Assembly (NCBI GenBank): GCA_016222805.1
Contig: JACRQG010000011.1
Span: forward strand, 310,001 to 374,000
DNA: 64,000 nt
Origin: Verrucomicrobiota bacterium
Lineage (GTDB): Bacteria > Verrucomicrobiota > Verrucomicrobiia > Opitutales > Opitutaceae
Direction of reading: 5' to 3'
Shown here: one piece after another, positions 15,732 through 24,786 of the stretch
Layout: each line of letters starts with the position of its first letter
Position numbering within the stretch: position 1 is the stretch's first letter
Position numbers and translations under genes: made by a program
The notes under the pieces: generated by a model
Databases searched by the model: none
What the model saw: only the letters and a program-made list of their open reading frames with translations
Told to the model about the DNA's origin: nothing

Positions 15732-18305
15732 TCAGGGACGAGGCGGGGTGCGCTGGAGGAAGAGCGCATCCCGCTCGCCGAGGGTGATACGCTGGCCGAC
15801 CGGCTCGCCGCTGTTGGCCGCGCGGTCCTGGGTGGGGGAGCCCGGCAGGCGCCGGTAGGAGCGCCCCGGAGAGAGCGCCGCGAGGTCGAACGTGTAGGGC
15901 TGCCGCGAGGGATTGGCGATGACCAGTCCGTGCTCAAAGACGCGATACATCGCATCCGGAGCCGCGTGAACCGTCAGGCCGGCGAGGGTGACCGGTTCGC
16001 CGCCGTCGATGGTCACGACCAGATCAACCCTGGGGGACGACACGTCGCGGAAGTGGAAGGCGGACGTGAACGCGCGCGAGTTCAGCCAGGTCATCGCCGC
16101 CTGGGTGGGAGTCACGGCGGCCTCGGACTGCCCGGCGCGCATCAGGCGCACCTCGCCCCAGAATCCCTGGTCGGTGGTGGCGTTGTCGTTTGGCCCGCAG
16201 TCGGCGACGAACTTCAGCCGCACCCGCTTTCCAGCCAGGCGGGCAAGGGAGACGGTGCACGGCACCCACGCGTTGGCCTTGGTGCTGCGTTCAAACAACG
16301 GGAGAAAACTGCCAGGGGAGTTGTCGCGCAGCTCGGCCGCGAGGACCTTGAACCAGACGCCGTCGGAACGGATCGGTGCCTTATCGCTCATCCCGAGGCT
16401 GAAACGGAGTTCCGCCCCCTCGGGCACCTCGACATCGCGGCACCAGTAGACGTAACCCTTGGCCGCCTTGTACGGTGGATGGACGGAAACCGAGGCCAGC
16501 GCGCGCCCGCCAAGCGTCGTGCGCGGGGCCAATTGCAGGCGCGCGCCGGATTCCTCGTCCAGCGGGACCTCGGGCCGCCCACGGAGCCCGATGCCGGCGT
16601 CGTCGAACTCCCCCCGGAGGAGGTTCACCGCACCTCCCGCGAGTTCCACTTCGACGAAGCGGGCCATCTCCTCAGGAACTCCGCGCCGCGGGGCACCCTG
16701 GAGGGTCAGGAGCACGACAAGATCGCGCCCCCGGGCCGGAAGTCCGGCCAGCGTGAAGGCCAGCCGATCCGCCGCGGCCGACCGCGGGCGAAGCTCGAGC
16801 CCGGAGGCGGTGGCCTGGGTGAGGACCGGGCCCTGCACCAGCGGGACGAGGTCCTCGGCACCCGGGCGACCGCGTCCACCCAGGAGGTCGGGGGTGCCGG
16901 CGGCAAGGTGGACCGCCGGACCTTCGGCGCGACCGAGCCATCCCAACCGGTGGTCCGTCCCGGCGCGCAGTTCGTCCCAAATCCCAAGGCGGCTGCCCGT
17001 TTCGCGCGGCGGGGCGAAGGAGTAACAGATGGCGGCATCGGTGAAGACGGCCGCGGCGAAGCTGAGGCGGTGACGGGAGAAGGGGACGTCGGGATTGCGG
17101 TGTTCACCGGGTTGACCAGGCACGGCTTCGTTCCACTTGTGATTGATGTAGTGAAAGGCGGGGGCGCGGGCGTTGGCCTGCCAGAAGGCGTGCCGGTTGA
17201 GGCCGCCGGACCAGTCGGCAAAGTCCCAGTCGTTGAGATTCGGAAAACCCTCACTCTCGATTCCGTTGATGAGCCCGAAGGCCCGCTGGGAGCGGCGCCC
17301 GCCCGGCCCGAGCGCGCCGTCGGCCTGGAGGATGCGCCCGTCGCCGAGGCGGGCGCGCAACTGGCGGTAGAATTCGATCACTCCGATGCCGTAGCCGTTG
17401 CGGCCGCCGACCACGCCGTGGTCCAGGCGCCCGTCGCCGTCGGTGTCACCGCGAGTCTCGTTAAAGGAGACATCGAATTCGAGGCCGTCGAACGCGGCGA
17501 GTTTTCCGCCGGGGCCGAACCAGGCGGCGAGGTCGTCGACGAGGCGGTCGGCGCAGGATTTTCCGGCAGAGTCGCGCGGGCAGTGGACCGACAGGTTGTA
17601 GTACCACATCAGGTGGTTGTTCCTGCCCCAGGGTCCCTCCACCGCGTGGGCGGCCGCGCGGGCGGCTCCGGCCCGGAATGCCAGCGGTTTGGAGCCGTAG
17701 CAGCCACGGCGAACGCGAATCGTGCCGGCGCGCGCGTCGACCGCGACGAGTTGCACCTGCTCGCAGTGGTTCCAGTCGTGGCGACCATCGGCCGTGATGC
17801 CGAACAGGGCGAGGTCGTCGTTGGAGGTGTGGTAGCGTCCGGTGCTGACGCGGAAGTCGGCGGTGTTCTCAACGCGAATCGTGGTTTCGCCGGATTCAGC
17901 GGGGATGTCGGCGAGGATGCGGGTGGCCTCGCGATAGATCCAGTGGCCCGCGAAGTACCGCTCGGTGTGATAACGGGGATCGCGCGCGTTGCCGTTGAAA
18001 TGCAGCAGCACGACCTGCTCGGGATGTTCGCGCTTGAAGCGGGAAAAGAACTCGGGGTTGCGCGCCTCGCGCCCGAGCACCTCCTCGTCGAGGCACTTGC
18101 CCATGATGCCCATGAGGCGGCCAAAGTCGGCCGACCACGCCTCGTAGGTGGTGCGCGGTTGCGCCGGCGGCCCTTCGGACCCGCGAAAGAAGAAGGCCCG
18201 CGGGTGATTCTCGCCGAGGACCAGGAGGGGTGGGGCGGCGGCGACGGAAACGGATGCCAGGCCCAGCAACGAGGCGGTTCCGGACAGGACGAGGAGCAGT
18301 CGCAT
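15732..18305 (-). CDS. Large exported barrel-type glycoside hydrolase-like protein
   Basis: About 857 residues from ATG at 18305 (an ATG at 18326 adds seven). A signal peptide (LLLVLSGTASLLGLASVSVAAA) precedes a long N-terminal region with TIM-barrel character. An acidic strand end, FDGLEFDVSF, sits next to a Ca-loop-like DTDGDGRLDHG, and the motifs NGIESEGFPN and HYINHKWNEA follow. The C-terminal ~400 residues look like β-sandwich modules. The architecture resembles uncharacterised glycosyl hydrolase families described from genomes only. It is convergent with the LacI gene (21-base gap), so it is a separate transcription unit. Hydrolase activity is inferred. Confidence 0.65.
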   Translation of the reverse strand: MRLLLVLSGTASLLGLASVSVAAAPPLLVLGENHPRAFFFRGSEGPPAQPRTTYEAWSADFGRLMGIMGKCLDEEVLGREARNPEFFSRFKREHPEQVVLLHFNGNARDPRYHTERYFAGHWIYREATRILADIPAESGETTIRVENTADFRVSTGRYHTSNDDLALFGITADGRHDWNHCEQVQLVAVDARAGTIRVRRGCYGSKPLAFRAGAARAAAHAVEGPWGRNNHLMWYYNLSVHCPRDSAGKSCADRLVDDLAAWFGPGGKLAAFDGLEFDVSFNETRGDTDGDGRLDHGVVGGRNGYGIGVIEFYRQLRARLGDGRILQADGALGPGGRRSQRAFGLINGIESEGFPNLNDWDFADWSGGLNRHAFWQANARAPAFHYINHKWNEAVPGQPGEHRNPDVPFSRHRLSFAAAVFTDAAICYSFAPPRETGSRLGIWDELRAGTDHRLGWLGRAEGPAVHLAAGTPDLLGGRGRPGAEDLVPLVQGPVLTQATASGLELRPRSAAADRLAFTLAGLPARGRDLVVLLTLQGAPRRGVPEEMARFVEVELAGGAVNLLRGEFDDAGIGLRGRPEVPLDEESGARLQLAPRTTLGGRALASVSVHPPYKAAKGYVYWCRDVEVPEGAELRFSLGMSDKAPIRSDGVWFKVLAAELRDNSPGSFLPLFERSTKANAWVPCTVSLARLAGKRVRLKFVADCGPNDNATTDQGFWGEVRLMRAGQSEAAVTPTQAAMTWLNSRAFTSAFHFRDVSSPRVDLVVTIDGGEPVTLAGLTVHAAPDAMYRVFEHGLVIANPSRQPYTFDLAALSPGRSYRRLPGSPTQDRAANSGEPVGQRITLGERDALFLQRTPPRP

Positions 18306-18379
18306 CCGCGGTGAGACGTCACCCACCCGGCGGACATTACAGCCTCCGGCCGGGGAACTGGTACCCCGGGACAGCGCCG

Positions 18380-18412
18380 GAGGAAAACCGCGACCGCGCA
18401 GAGGGCGCGGTC
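18380..18412 (-). terminator. Intrinsic-type terminator of the zinc-ribbon gene
   Basis: Read on the minus strand, GACCGCGC-CCTCT-GCGCGGTC forms an 8-bp stem that starts inside the stop codon of the zinc-ribbon gene and is followed by GCGGTTTTCC. The U-tract is short and slightly displaced, so strength is uncertain. Confidence 0.5.
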
Positions 18413-18785
18413 AGATTGGGACAACCTCGGGGACGTTGCGGCGGCGGACGGCGGCGGCGACTGGCCGGCGGGCGACGGGGACATCTTCTTCCGGAGGCAG
18501 CAGGAGGTAGCTGCCGCAGTTCTCGCACAGGTGCAGTTCGTCGGACTTGACGAGCACGGCGGTCTGGCCCGAAGGCAGGCGGAGGTGGCAGCCGGAACAG
18601 ACGCCGTGGCGGACCACGGCGACGCCGACATGGCCATGCTCCACCAGGCGCAGGTAGTGCGCGAGGACCGGGGGAGGTATGGTCTTCGTCAATTGCAGAA
18701 GGACGGAACGGCGGAGGGGGGACGCCGGTGGCTGCTGGAGAAACGTGGATTGCGCAGCCAGCATCTCGAGAAGGAACGTCTTCAT
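18411..18785 (-). CDS. C4-type zinc-ribbon protein
   Basis: This 124-residue protein has two CxxC knuckles, Cys63/Cys66 (GVCSGC) and Cys87/Cys90 (LCENCG), separated by 20 residues. That is the treble of a C4 zinc ribbon (DUF164-type C-terminus). The N-terminal 60 residues are helical. It has no signal peptide. Full-length relatives have a long coiled coil before the ribbon, so this is a short form. The exact role is unknown; such proteins are thought to bind nucleic acid or protein. A terminator-like hairpin overlaps its stop, and it has its own 219-base upstream region. Confidence 0.7.
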   Translation of the reverse strand: MKTFLLEMLAAQSTFLQQPPASPLRRSVLLQLTKTIPPPVLAHYLRLVEHGHVGVAVVRHGVCSGCHLRLPSGQTAVLVKSDELHLCENCGSYLLLPPEEDVPVARRPVAAAVRRRNVPEVVPI

Positions 18786-18950
18786 TCACCCGCGTTCACG
18801 CACACGGGATGCCGGCCGCTGGGACCCGGTGCTAAGCGGCGAAGGAAGAGATAATTGGCGAATTCGGAGCGGAGGACCGCGTAAGGCGCGCCAGGCGCGG
18901 CCCGGATTTTGTGCAAAGATTGCACCCGCGGCGCGGCCGATGTGCAGGCA

Positions 18951-18979
18951 AGAAAATGGCCGGTCCTGGGACCGGCCAT
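18951..18979 (-). terminator. Strong rho-independent terminator
   Basis: ATGGCCGGTCC-TG-GGACCGGCCAT (18956-18979) is an 11-bp perfect inverted repeat. On the minus strand it is followed by TTTTCTTGCC. It lies 26 bases after the stop of the small Ala/Pro-rich gene and in the right orientation to terminate it. This also supports that ORF being a real, separately transcribed gene. Confidence 0.8.
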
Positions 18980-19004
18980 GGGGCGACAACACAGGCGTGG
19001 GAGG

Positions 19005-19196
19005 TCAGGCGTGGGCAGGGATCGCGGCCTTGCGGCTCTTGCGACCGCCCGGAGCCTTGCCGGGCTTGGGGCCGGGCACGGCGGCCGTGGCGGGTGCGGG
19101 CGGCGTCGCGGGAACGGCGGCGACCGGCGCTGGAACCGGAGTCGGGACGGGGGCCGCCACGGAGGCCGGGGCGGAGGAGAGGGTCTCAGTATTCAT
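19005..19196 (-). CDS. Small Ala/Pro-rich protein with basic tail
   Basis: This 63-residue protein is mostly Ala, Pro and Val (repeated PVPTPVPAPVAA-like units). It has a basic C-terminus (KPGKAPGGRKSRKAA) reminiscent of histone-H1-like or nucleoid-protein tails. It has no signal peptide, membrane helix or Cys. ATG at 19196 is chosen because it sits 47 bases after a near-consensus σ54 promoter. A strong terminator follows the stop, so the gene is a defined single-gene unit next to an NtrC-family regulator. Function unknown; DNA binding or a disordered linker-type role are only possibilities. Confidence 0.6.
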   Translation of the reverse strand: MNTETLSSAPASVAAPVPTPVPAPVAAVPATPPAPATAAVPGPKPGKAPGGRKSRKAAIPAHA

Positions 19197-19242
19197 GGTG
19201 TGTATTGGATGGCCGGGCGCGGGAGCGCCGGCGGGTGGGCCA

Positions 19243-19259
19243 ATGCAACCGACATGCCA
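19243..19259 (-). promoter_or_regulatory. σ54 (RpoN) promoter
   Basis: On the minus strand TGGCATG-TCGG-TTGCAT matches the σ54 consensus TGGCACG-N4-TTGCW at all but one position, with correct GG/GC spacing. Transcription would start near 19233, about 37 bases before the ATG of the Ala/Pro-rich gene. A GCAA-CTA-TTGC inverted repeat about 100 bases further upstream (19360-19370) is a weak candidate enhancer site for the adjacent NtrC-type activator. Confidence 0.75.
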
Positions 19260-19402
19260 CGATGGCGCCGCCGCGGACAAGATGATGGGCGCGAGCCACT
19301 TTCCTTGGAACCGGGCCCCGGTGGGTCCGGTGCGTCCAGGCGAGGAACGCCCGGAGCGCGCAACTATTGCACCGCGCCCGGCCGCGCCGTGCAGCCCACG
19401 TT

Positions 19403-20776
19403 TCAGGGCTGGGAGTCGAGCAGGCCGTATCGTTTCAGCTTATACTGCAGCGTGCGCCGGCTGACCCCAAGGGCCCGGGCCGCCTCCTCGCGGTTGGAAG
19501 TCAGGCGCGACAGCGTCTGGCGGATCAGCAGTTTCTCGGCCTCGGCGAGGGTCATGCCGACGCGCATGGCGAAGGTGGACGCCTCGCGATCGTGGGTGTG
19601 AAGAAACTCCGGGAGGGCCTCGACGCCGATCACCGGATCGGGACAGGTCACGACGAGGCGCTCGACCACGTTGCGGAGCTGGCGCACGTTGCCGGGCCAG
19701 GGGAACCGCTGGCAGAGTTGCAGCGCCTCGCCGGAAAGCTGCTTCCTCCGGCGGAGGTATTTGGCGGCGAAGTGTTCGAGGAACGACTCGATCAGCAGGG
19801 GAATGTCATCGGCCCGATCCCGGAGCGGCGGGACGAGAATGGGCACGATCTGCAGGCGATAGTAGAGGTCCTCCCGGAACTTCTGGGTGGCGACCGCCTC
19901 GGCGAGGTTCTTGTTGGTCGCGGCGATGATGCGGACGTCGACGCGTTGGAGCGCGGTGCCGCCGACCATGCGGAACATCCCGTCCTCGAGCACGCGGAGC
20001 AGGTCGCCCTGGCCCTTCGGACCGAGATCGCCGATTTCGTCGAGGAAGAGCGTGCCGCCATCCGCGAGGTGGAACCGGCCGGGTTTGTCGGCAATCGCGC
20101 CGGTGAAGGAACCGCGCGCGTGGCCGAACAACTCGGCCTCCACCAGGGTTTCGGTGAGGGCGGCGCAGTTGACGAAAATGAAAGGCCGGGCGGCGCGCGG
20201 GCTGCGGTTGTGGATGAGCCGGGCGACGAGTTCCTTGCCCGTTCCGCTTTCGCCCTCCAGCAGCACCGTCACATCGCTGCGGGCGACCTCCTCGGCTGTG
20301 CGCACCAGGCGGCGCACCGCTTCGCTCTCGCCCACCAGCTGCGTGGGCTGCTCGGAGCGCTTGCGCAGGCGCTCGCGCAGCTCGCTGTTCTCGGCGACCA
20401 CGGCCTGGAGTTCGAGGGCCTTGACCACGACGGCGCGCAGCCGTTTCACGTCGACCGGCTTGAGCAGGTAATCGTAGGCGCCGTCCTTCATCGCCGTGAC
20501 CGCATTCTCGACGGTGCCGTAGGCCGTCATAACGATGAACTGGGTGTCGGGGCTGCGCTGGCGAACCTCGCGCAGCAACTGCAGCCCGTCGCTGCCGGGG
20601 AGGCGGACGTCGGTGACGACCAGGTTGTAGAGCCGGGCTTCGACCCGCTTGAGCGCGGCCGGGGCATCGTGGGCCGTGTCCACCGAGTAGCCTTCCCGGC
20701 GCAGGGCCTCCTGGAGGCCGGCGCAGAGCGCGCGTTCGTCGTCGACGACGAGAATGTGGATGCGGGAGAGGTTCAT
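19403..20776 (-). CDS. NtrC-family σ54-dependent response regulator
   Basis: 457 residues in the classic order: receiver domain (VVDDE; phospho-acceptor Asp56 in VTDVRLPG; Lys in LLKPVD), AAA+ domain with Walker A GESGTGKE, GSFTGA (the σ54-contact loop, canonical GAFTGA with Ala replaced by Ser), Walker B GGTLFLDEIGDL and FREDLYYRL, then a Fis-type HTH (NREEAARALGVSRRTLQYKLKRYGL). It activates σ54 promoters when phosphorylated. Its start overlaps the stop frame of the upstream kinase remnant by ATGA, so it was once coupled to it. A σ54 promoter 144 bases downstream is the obvious local target. Confidence 0.93.
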   Translation of the reverse strand: MNLSRIHILVVDDERALCAGLQEALRREGYSVDTAHDAPAALKRVEARLYNLVVTDVRLPGSDGLQLLREVRQRSPDTQFIVMTAYGTVENAVTAMKDGAYDYLLKPVDVKRLRAVVVKALELQAVVAENSELRERLRKRSEQPTQLVGESEAVRRLVRTAEEVARSDVTVLLEGESGTGKELVARLIHNRSPRAARPFIFVNCAALTETLVEAELFGHARGSFTGAIADKPGRFHLADGGTLFLDEIGDLGPKGQGDLLRVLEDGMFRMVGGTALQRVDVRIIAATNKNLAEAVATQKFREDLYYRLQIVPILVPPLRDRADDIPLLIESFLEHFAAKYLRRRKQLSGEALQLCQRFPWPGNVRQLRNVVERLVVTCPDPVIGVEALPEFLHTHDREASTFAMRVGMTLAEAEKLLIRQTLSRLTSNREEAARALGVSRRTLQYKLKRYGLLDSQP

Positions 20777-21395
20777 GCGGGAGGAGCGACGAGGCGCAGC
20801 GGCAGTCGCAGGATGAAGACGGCCCCGCCGGTCTCGCCGGGAGTTACGCCAAGGGTGCCGCCATGGGCGTGGGCGATTTGCTGGGCAATCCAGAGGCCGA
20901 GCCCGCTGCCTTCCACCTTGGTGGTGTAGAACGGTTCGAAGATCGCCTGAGGTTTAGGAGCGCCTGCTGCAACTGGCCCGCATCCGCGAGGATTTCCGGC
21001 ACTCCCGGCGGGGCGCTCACTTCGAGGGTGATGTCCCGCTCCGCCGCGACCGGGCCCAGCAAGCGCGTGAGGTGGTGCAAAGCGGGGACGACCGCCACCG
21101 GCTGGAGTTCGATCGGAGTGGGGGCCGCGAGACTGAGATACTGGCGGACGATGGCATCGAGCCGGTGAAGCTCGTGGCGGATCACCTCGAGCCGGCCGGT
21201 GATCTCGGCGGGGATGCGGGGCGTCACCCCGACCAGGTCCTCCTCCAGGAGCTGCACGTGGACGTCGAGCGAGCTGAGGGGATTGCGAATCTCGTGGGCG
21301 AGGCGCGAGAGCATCCGGGAGAGCAGCCGCTGGCGCTCCTCGGCGGCCAGGCCGGAGGTGTCGCGCTCGGAGAACTCGCGTGGTGCCGCTTCCAT
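20773..21395 (-). pseudogene. NtrB-like sensor kinase with internal deletion and frameshift
   Basis: Two frames together make a soluble histidine kinase. The first (21395 to about 20949) holds a HisKA domain with the H-box AHEIRNPLSSL and runs to QLQQALLNL, the start of the ATPase N-box. The second (about 20946 to 20773) resumes at AIFEPFYTTK (F-box) and continues through GSGLGLWIAQQ (G2-box) to the end. The ~45 residues normally between, including the N-box Asn and the DxGxG G1 motif, are absent, and the join changes frame. Without them ATP cannot bind. The final stop overlaps the response-regulator start by ATGA. It is either a real inactivating deletion or an assembly error. Confidence 0.8.
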
Positions 21396-21534
21396 GCGGA
21401 GAGGGTAGGGAGATCACCGCGGCGAGACGAGATCGCGCCGACGGTGAGAAGCGCGGCTTCTATGGCGGCCGGCCCGGCTGATGCCAGCGACACGGGCGGG
21501 CCGGCGACCCCGGGCGGGTCGGTTCGAGGCGCTT

Positions 21535-22674
21535 TCAGCCAGCGAGGCGGTCCATGACTCGCGAACGTGCGACCAGGGCGGCGAGTTTCTCCTCGTCGAC
21601 CGTCACGCCCAGGCCGGGGCCGCGCGGAATCCGCAGCCGTCCGCCGACCGGGACCAACGGTTCCGCCAGCAGGCTTTCCGTGAGGAACTGGGGACCGTTC
21701 AGCGCCGCGGGATGGGGCAGGCCGTGGGCCCCGAAGAGAATGAGGGAGCCCGCGAGGGAAAGATCCGGATCGGTAAGTCCGCTGCCGTAGAAGTGCAGAC
21801 CGCGCTCGAGGAGGATCTCGGCCTGGGCCCGGGCCGGAACCAGGCCGCCGCACCGCGCGAGCTTGAGGGCGGCGCCGTCGCAGCAGCCGAGTTGGACGAA
21901 TTCGAGCAGATCGGTCGGGGACACCATCCCCTCGTCGAGGAGGATCGAGAGCGCACCCTGTTCCCGCAGGCGCCGGTAGGCGGAAATCTGGTTGATCGGC
22001 AGGGGCTGTTCGAGGGCGGGGATGCCGAGGTCGGCGAGCATCGGGGCGGCGCGCAGGGCCGTGGCGAGATCGTAGCCGCCGTTCGCGTCGCACCAGAGGA
22101 AGGCGTTGGGGGCGTACCGACGGACCAGCCGGCAAACCTGGACATCGAAGTCGGGATCGGGCGCGACCTTGAGGTTGAAGTGCGCGTAGCCGCGCGCGAG
22201 GCCGGCCTCGACGAGGCGCGGAATCTCCTCAAGGCGCGGGCTCGAGACGGTCCAGCTGAGGGTGAGTTCCTCCGGCAGGGGCCGTCCCCAGAGCTCCGCG
22301 ACATTGCGACCGGTGGCGCGACCGAGGAGATCGTGCAGGGCAAGATCGACGCCTGCCTTGGTCAGGGGATAGCCGGTGGAAAACGAACCGCAAATCTCGC
22401 GGTTCATGGCGGCGTGGATTCCGGCAAGATCCCGGGGATCCTGGCCGAGCACGGCGGGGCGGAGATAGTCGCGCAGCACAATCACCGCGGACTCAAGGCA
22501 TTCGTAGGTCCAGCGCGCCACCGGCACACTCTGGCCCCAGCCCACGGCGCCGTCGTCGGTCGTGAGCTTCACGAAAACGGCCCCGCGACCGGGGCCCCGC
22601 GGCGTTTCGAGGAAGCGGAAGGAGCCGGCGACCGGGTAGACGACCGGGAAGATTTCAAAGCCGGTGATTTTCAC
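21535..22674 (-). CDS. Mandelate racemase/muconate lactonizing enzyme family protein
   Basis: This enolase-superfamily enzyme is 379 residues from GTG at 22674, where the usual N-terminal capping domain begins (VKITGFEIFPV). Metal ligands appear as CDAN, LEQP and LDEG in the barrel. The normal KxK motif reads N167-x-K169 (HFNLKVAPD), so the first Lys is replaced while the likely catalytic second Lys is kept. A further LKLARCGG strand follows. Members racemise or dehydrate acid sugars; with the HpaI-type aldolase elsewhere in the window, acid-sugar dehydration is plausible. It is divergent from the cytochrome genes. An in-frame upstream extension to 22761 is unlikely. Confidence 0.88.
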   Translation of the reverse strand: MKITGFEIFPVVYPVAGSFRFLETPRGPGRGAVFVKLTTDDGAVGWGQSVPVARWTYECLESAVIVLRDYLRPAVLGQDPRDLAGIHAAMNREICGSFSTGYPLTKAGVDLALHDLLGRATGRNVAELWGRPLPEELTLSWTVSSPRLEEIPRLVEAGLARGYAHFNLKVAPDPDFDVQVCRLVRRYAPNAFLWCDANGGYDLATALRAAPMLADLGIPALEQPLPINQISAYRRLREQGALSILLDEGMVSPTDLLEFVQLGCCDGAALKLARCGGLVPARAQAEILLERGLHFYGSGLTDPDLSLAGSLILFGAHGLPHPAALNGPQFLTESLLAEPLVPVGGRLRIPRGPGLGVTVDEEKLAALVARSRVMDRLAG

Positions 22675-22815
22675 GCAGGAGAGTGGGGGCGGAGACTCTA
22701 CGAGGAGGGCGGTGCGGGCCGCAACCGGGATTGCACCCGCGGACGGGGCATGAGCGCGCAAAATGCCAAGAAACGCGCAGGGATCCGCCTTTGATGCCCC
22801 CGGTGAATTCGTACG

Positions 22816-24786
22816 ATGGCGGCGCTGCCCGTTTTCCCCGCCATGATGAGCATGTATTTCCCGGCTGCGGCTTTCTCCCTTCCTTCGACGGACGCCTCCG
22901 GCCCGGTGAAATCGGCCCGTCGAGTCAACGCCCTTGGCTGGGCTGGGCTGCTTTTCGCCGCCCTGACCGCAGTCCTGCCCGTGACTGCGGCATCAGAGCC
23001 CACGGGGATCGCTCCCACGGCCATCGTAGCTTCCGGAGATGGGAAGAAACTCTATGTCGCGGCAGCGGGGCCGCGGAAGGTGCTGGTCCTTGATGAGCAG
23101 GGCGCGGTGGAACGGCAGATGGAGATGCCGGCGCCGCCATCCGGTCTGGCCCTGTCGCCGGACGGAACGCGGCTCGCGGTGACCTGTGCGGCGCCGCAGA
23201 GCATCGTCTGCCTGGTCGACACGGCGCGGGGGCGTATCCTGGAGCGCGTGCCCGCGGGCCACACGGCGATGGCGCCGGTGTTCAGCCCGGATGGCGAGTC
23301 GCTGTACGTGTGCAATCGCTACCAGCACGAAGTGCTGGTGGTGGCGGCCAAGTCGGGGCGAGTGACGGCGCGGATCCCGGTGGAGCGTGAACCCGTGGCG
23401 GCGGCGATCTCGCGGGACGGCACGCGACTCTGGGTGGCGAACCACCTGCCGGGGGTGGCGGCCAACGGTGCGCACGTCGCGGCGACCGTGAGCGTGATCG
23501 ACCCCGCGGCGCGTGCAGTCGTGAAGTCGCTGCGGCTGCCCAACGGCGGCAATCTCGTCCTTGGCGTGGCGGTGTCGCCGGATGGCCGGCACGTGGCGGT
23601 GACTCACAACCTCGCGCGCTTCTATGTTCCGACCACGCAGCTTGAGCGCGGATGGATGAACACTGCCGGGCTGACCCTTTTCGATGCGGCGCGGTTGGAG
23701 GTCATCAACACGGTGCTGCTGGACAGCTTCGAGTCCGGCGCGGCCAATCCCTGGGCGGTCGCCTGGAGCGCCGACGGCCGGAACCTCCTCGTCACCCACG
23801 CGGGGACGCACGAACTGAGCGTGATCGATTTTCCCGCGCTGTTGGCCAAGCTGGAGGCGCTGCCGGCGGATCTGCCGCGGGGCCAGGCACCGGACTACAC
23901 CCGCGCGACCAACGTCCGGAGCGACGTGCCCAACGATCTCGCCTTCCTCACCGGCCTGCGCCGGCGCGTGAAGCTGGGCGGCAACGGCCCCCGCGCCCTG
24001 TCGGTCTCCGGCGACCACGTGCGCGTGGCCGGCTATTTCTCCGACACGATCGAGACCGTCGACCTCGGGGCCCGGGTGCTGCGGCCGGCGTCGAGGGCGC
24101 TCGGTGCGTCCGGTCCGATGTCCGAGGTTCGCCGGGGCGAGATGTGGTTCAACGACGCCACGCTCTGTTTCCAGCAGTGGCAGAGTTGCGCCTCGTGTCA
24201 TTCGTACGACGCGCGCGTGGACGGCCTCAATTGGGATCTCCTGAACGATGGCATCGGAAACCCCAAGAACGCCAAGAGCCTGCTCTGGTCGCACCGCACG
24301 CCGCCGGCGATGAGCCTGAGCGCACGCGAGTCGGCCGAGGTGGCGGTGCGGGCCGGCATCCGGCACATCCTCTTCGCGGTCCCCCCGGACGGGGTGGCGG
24401 CGGCGATGGACTCCTACCTGAAAGCGCTCCAGCCGGAACCGAGCCCGTACCTCGAGAAAGGCCGGCTCTCCCGCGCAGCGCAGCGCGGAAAGAAGCTCTT
24501 CGAGGACGCCCGGGTCGGCTGCGCCACCTGCCATCCCGGGCCCCTTTTCACCGACCTGAAGTCCTATGATGTCGGCACGGCCGGCCGGTACGACAAACCC
24601 GGCCTGCTCTTCGACACACCAACGCTGGTTGAGCTGTGGCGTTCCGGTCCCTTCCTCCATGACGGGTCGGCGGTGACCATCCGTGACGTGCTCAACGGGG
24701 CTTCCCGGGCCGGCAAGCACGGGCAGACCGGCCACCTGTCGCCGCAGGAGCTCGAGGAGCTCGCGGCCTACATCCTTTCCCTATGA
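22816..24786 (+). CDS. Exported YVTN β-propeller / di-heme cytochrome c fusion
   Basis: 656 residues. After a signal-like segment (LGWAGLLFAALTAVLPVTAAS) come seven or so propeller repeats of the YVTN type (GKKLYVAAAG, GESLYVCNRYQ, GTRLWVANH). A cytochrome-c-peroxidase-like C-terminal half follows with two heme-binding sites, CASCH at Cys458 and CATCH at Cys569, and a distal TPPAMSL/FLHDGSA pattern. Upstream starts at 22843 or 22846 are possible. This architecture is known from exported proteins of unknown redox role. The stop overlaps the next start by ATGA, so the two cytochromes are made together and probably exchange electrons or act on one substrate in the periplasm. Confidence 0.85.
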   Translation: MAALPVFPAMMSMYFPAAAFSLPSTDASGPVKSARRVNALGWAGLLFAALTAVLPVTAASEPTGIAPTAIVASGDGKKLYVAAAGPRKVLVLDEQGAVERQMEMPAPPSGLALSPDGTRLAVTCAAPQSIVCLVDTARGRILERVPAGHTAMAPVFSPDGESLYVCNRYQHEVLVVAAKSGRVTARIPVEREPVAAAISRDGTRLWVANHLPGVAANGAHVAATVSVIDPAARAVVKSLRLPNGGNLVLGVAVSPDGRHVAVTHNLARFYVPTTQLERGWMNTAGLTLFDAARLEVINTVLLDSFESGAANPWAVAWSADGRNLLVTHAGTHELSVIDFPALLAKLEALPADLPRGQAPDYTRATNVRSDVPNDLAFLTGLRRRVKLGGNGPRALSVSGDHVRVAGYFSDTIETVDLGARVLRPASRALGASGPMSEVRRGEMWFNDATLCFQQWQSCASCHSYDARVDGLNWDLLNDGIGNPKNAKSLLWSHRTPPAMSLSARESAEVAVRAGIRHILFAVPPDGVAAAMDSYLKALQPEPSPYLEKGRLSRAAQRGKKLFEDARVGCATCHPGPLFTDLKSYDVGTAGRYDKPGLLFDTPTLVELWRSGPFLHDGSAVTIRDVLNGASRAGKHGQTGHLSPQELEELAAYILSL

